Position numbers and translations under genes: made by a program | Assembly (NCBI GenBank): GCA_045222795.1 | Contig: JBGUZF010000035.1 | Coordinates: 1 to 15,588 of the forward strand | Reading direction: 5' to 3' | DNA length: 15,588 nucleotides | Source: Colimorpha sp045222795 | Lineage (GTDB): Bacteria; Bacteroidota; Bacteroidia; Bacteroidales; P3 | The notes under the pieces: generated by a model | Databases searched by the model: none | The model's input: only the letters and a program-made list of their open reading frames with translations | Told to the model about the DNA's origin: nothing | Shown here: positions 14,495 through 15,588 of the stretch, piece by piece | How the letters are laid out: every line of letters begins with the position of its first letter | Numbering within the stretch: position 1 is the first letter of the stretch

Positions 14495-14620
14495 GCATTC
14501 CGACGGCTACCGCCCCCCCCACTTAAAGCTTACAGCTTAATACTTAAAACTCAGACAAGCGTCTGCCGCACCCCGACGGCACCGCCCACATTTAAAACTC
14601 ACAGCTTAAAACTTAAAACT
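14495..14620 (+). repeat. Two imperfect direct repeats of about 55-60 bp before manA
   Basis: Unit A (14495-14553) and unit B (14568-14620) share the order gca..ccgacggc..ccgccc followed by an A/T-rich cttaaa-ctYacagctt-acttaaaact half. Unit A has a run of eight C (14513-14520). Unit B ends 5 bp before the manA ATG, so the repeat forms the manA leader. No TAnnTTTG box was seen, and manA may be read through from the lipoprotein promoter. Confidence 0.6.
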
Positions 14621-14625
14621 AAAAA

Positions 14626-15588
14626 ATGATTTATCCATTAAAGTTCCTGCCCCTCTTCAAGAACGTCATCTGGGGCGGCAACCGTCTGAAAGACTATGGC
14701 TTCAACTACGACCCGCTGCCCAACTGCGGCGAGCTGTGGGCACTCTCGTCGGTCGAAGGCCACGAGAGCGTCATAGCCAACGGCTTCCTCGCCGAGAACA
14801 CACTTAACGAAGCTATCGAGATTTATATGGGCGACCTGGTGGGCGACCGCGTCTTCAACCGCTACGGCACCGAGTTCCCCCTGCTGGTGAAGCTCATCGA
14901 CGCCGCGCGCGACCTCTCCATACAGGTGCACCCCGACGACGAGCTGGCGCAGCGCCGCGGCATGCCGCAGGGCAAGACCGAGATGTGGTACGTGATGCAG
15001 GCCGACCCAGGGTCGCAGCTCATCAGCGGCTTCCGCCGCGACACCACACCCGAGGAGTACACCGCAGCCCTCAACAGCGGCCACCTCACCGATCTGCTCC
15101 ACGCCGAAGAGCCCGAGCCCGGCGACGTCTACTTCATACCCGCCGGCCGCGTCCACGCCCTCGGCAAAGGCCTCATGGTCGCCGAAATACAGCAGACCTC
15201 CGACTGCACCTACCGCATCTACGACTACGACCGTGTGGACAAGGACGGCAAAAAACGCCAACTGCATACCGCCGAAGCTATGGACGCCATCGATTTCAGT
15301 GGCATATCATCCTCTGCGGGAGGACCCGCACATGCACATACCCACTACCATGCACACCTCAACGAGACGACGACCATCGCCGCCTGCCCCTATTTCATAA
15401 CGCGACTGATACCTTTCAATACGCCGATACACAAGAACCTCGAGGACATTGACACCTTCGTCTTATACCTCTGCGTCGACGGTCTGGCGGCGGTGAAGAG
15501 CATGGAGACCATCGTGCCGCTGCATGTGGGCGAATGCTGTCTGGTGCCCGCCGTAGCCGACAGCGTAGAGCTCTTCTGCGAGGGCGAA
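14626..15588 (+). CDS. manA: Mannose-6-phosphate isomerase, type I (C-terminus cut by window)
   Basis: ManA interconverts mannose-6-phosphate and fructose-6-phosphate, feeding GDP-mannose and related surface sugars or mannose catabolism. The 321 residues visible are close to the full length of short class-I enzymes, so only the last few are likely missing. The zinc-binding cupin residues are present: Gln100 and His102 in IQVHPDDELA, Glu119 in KTEMWYV, and His177 in PAGRVHALG. The conserved TYRIYDYDR (195-203) is also present. The N-terminal KNVIWGGNRLKDYG and CGELWALSS are typical. A His-rich segment (HAHTHYHAH, about 234-242) lies in the linker between the two cupin halves. The start at 14626 fits the family N-terminus. 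Confidence 0.95.
   Translation, partial: MIYPLKFLPLFKNVIWGGNRLKDYGFNYDPLPNCGELWALSSVEGHESVIANGFLAENTLNEAIEIYMGDLVGDRVFNRYGTEFPLLVKLIDAARDLSIQVHPDDELAQRRGMPQGKTEMWYVMQADPGSQLISGFRRDTTPEEYTAALNSGHLTDLLHAEEPEPGDVYFIPAGRVHALGKGLMVAEIQQTSDCTYRIYDYDRVDKDGKKRQLHTAEAMDAIDFSGISSSAGGPAHAHTHYHAHLNETTTIAACPYFITRLIPFNTPIHKNLEDIDTFVLYLCVDGLAAVKSMETIVPLHVGECCLVPAVADSVELFCEGE

Noticed and set aside
14454..14523. Rho-independent terminator after the lipoprotein gene
   Set aside because: An imperfect inverted repeat with a GC-rich core exists, but no T-run follows and the stem is interrupted. It is kept only as a repeat.
15328..15354. His-rich segment in ManA as a special metal site
   Set aside because: It lies in a variable linker between cupin halves, away from the catalytic zinc residues, and His-rich linkers arise easily. 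There is no further evidence.

Overview
The window looks like chromosomal DNA of a Gram-negative member of the Bacteroidota, most likely order Bacteroidales. Two putative promoters carry the Bacteroidota -7 box (TAnnTTTG, here TATATTTG). The genes include LpxD and an LptC-type lipoprotein for lipid A and LPS, a type III pantothenate kinase (coaX), and a small outer-membrane barrel of a type seen in Bacteroidota. Coding G+C is fairly high, and the G/C-rich third codon positions create many long antisense shadow frames. Family and genus cannot be fixed from this window.

Layout. From 13675 down to 1, eleven genes lie on the minus strand with almost no space between them: an OadA/PycB-type carboxyltransferase, pth, coaX, an outer-membrane beta-barrel, a TPR protein, lptC, lpxD, two SGNH-hydrolase-like envelope proteins, an MBOAT acyltransferase, and an LTA-synthase-like alkaline-phosphatase-superfamily protein cut by the window edge. 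Three junctions are 4-bp ATGA overlaps, one is a direct TAG/ATG abutment, and the others are 4 to 63 bp. The only good promoter seen for this block lies upstream of the carboxyltransferase gene. A non-coding stretch of about 580 bp (13676-14258) follows. It is nearly G-free on the plus strand over 200 bp and carries three families of short repeats. Rightward genes then start: a 65-residue basic lipoprotein with its own promoter and a leader that can fold, a repeat-filled 169-bp gap, and manA, which runs off the right edge close to its expected end.

How the genes may work together. The left half reads as an envelope-building block. LpxD acylates the lipid A precursor, LptC helps move LPS across the periplasm, and the MBOAT plus two SGNH proteins resemble AlgI/AlgJ/AlgX, DltB/DltD or PatA/PatB-type export O-acylation systems. 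The LTA-synthase-like protein would transfer a phospho-alcohol head group outside the membrane. A reasonable hypothesis is a surface-glycan or LPS decoration module fused to an LPS-transport operon. The substrate cannot be read from the sequence.

The clearest oddity is in the carboxyltransferase. Its C-terminal biotinyl-like domain reads EASYS where EAMKM is expected, so the biotin-accepting lysine is gone although the surrounding fold and frame are intact.
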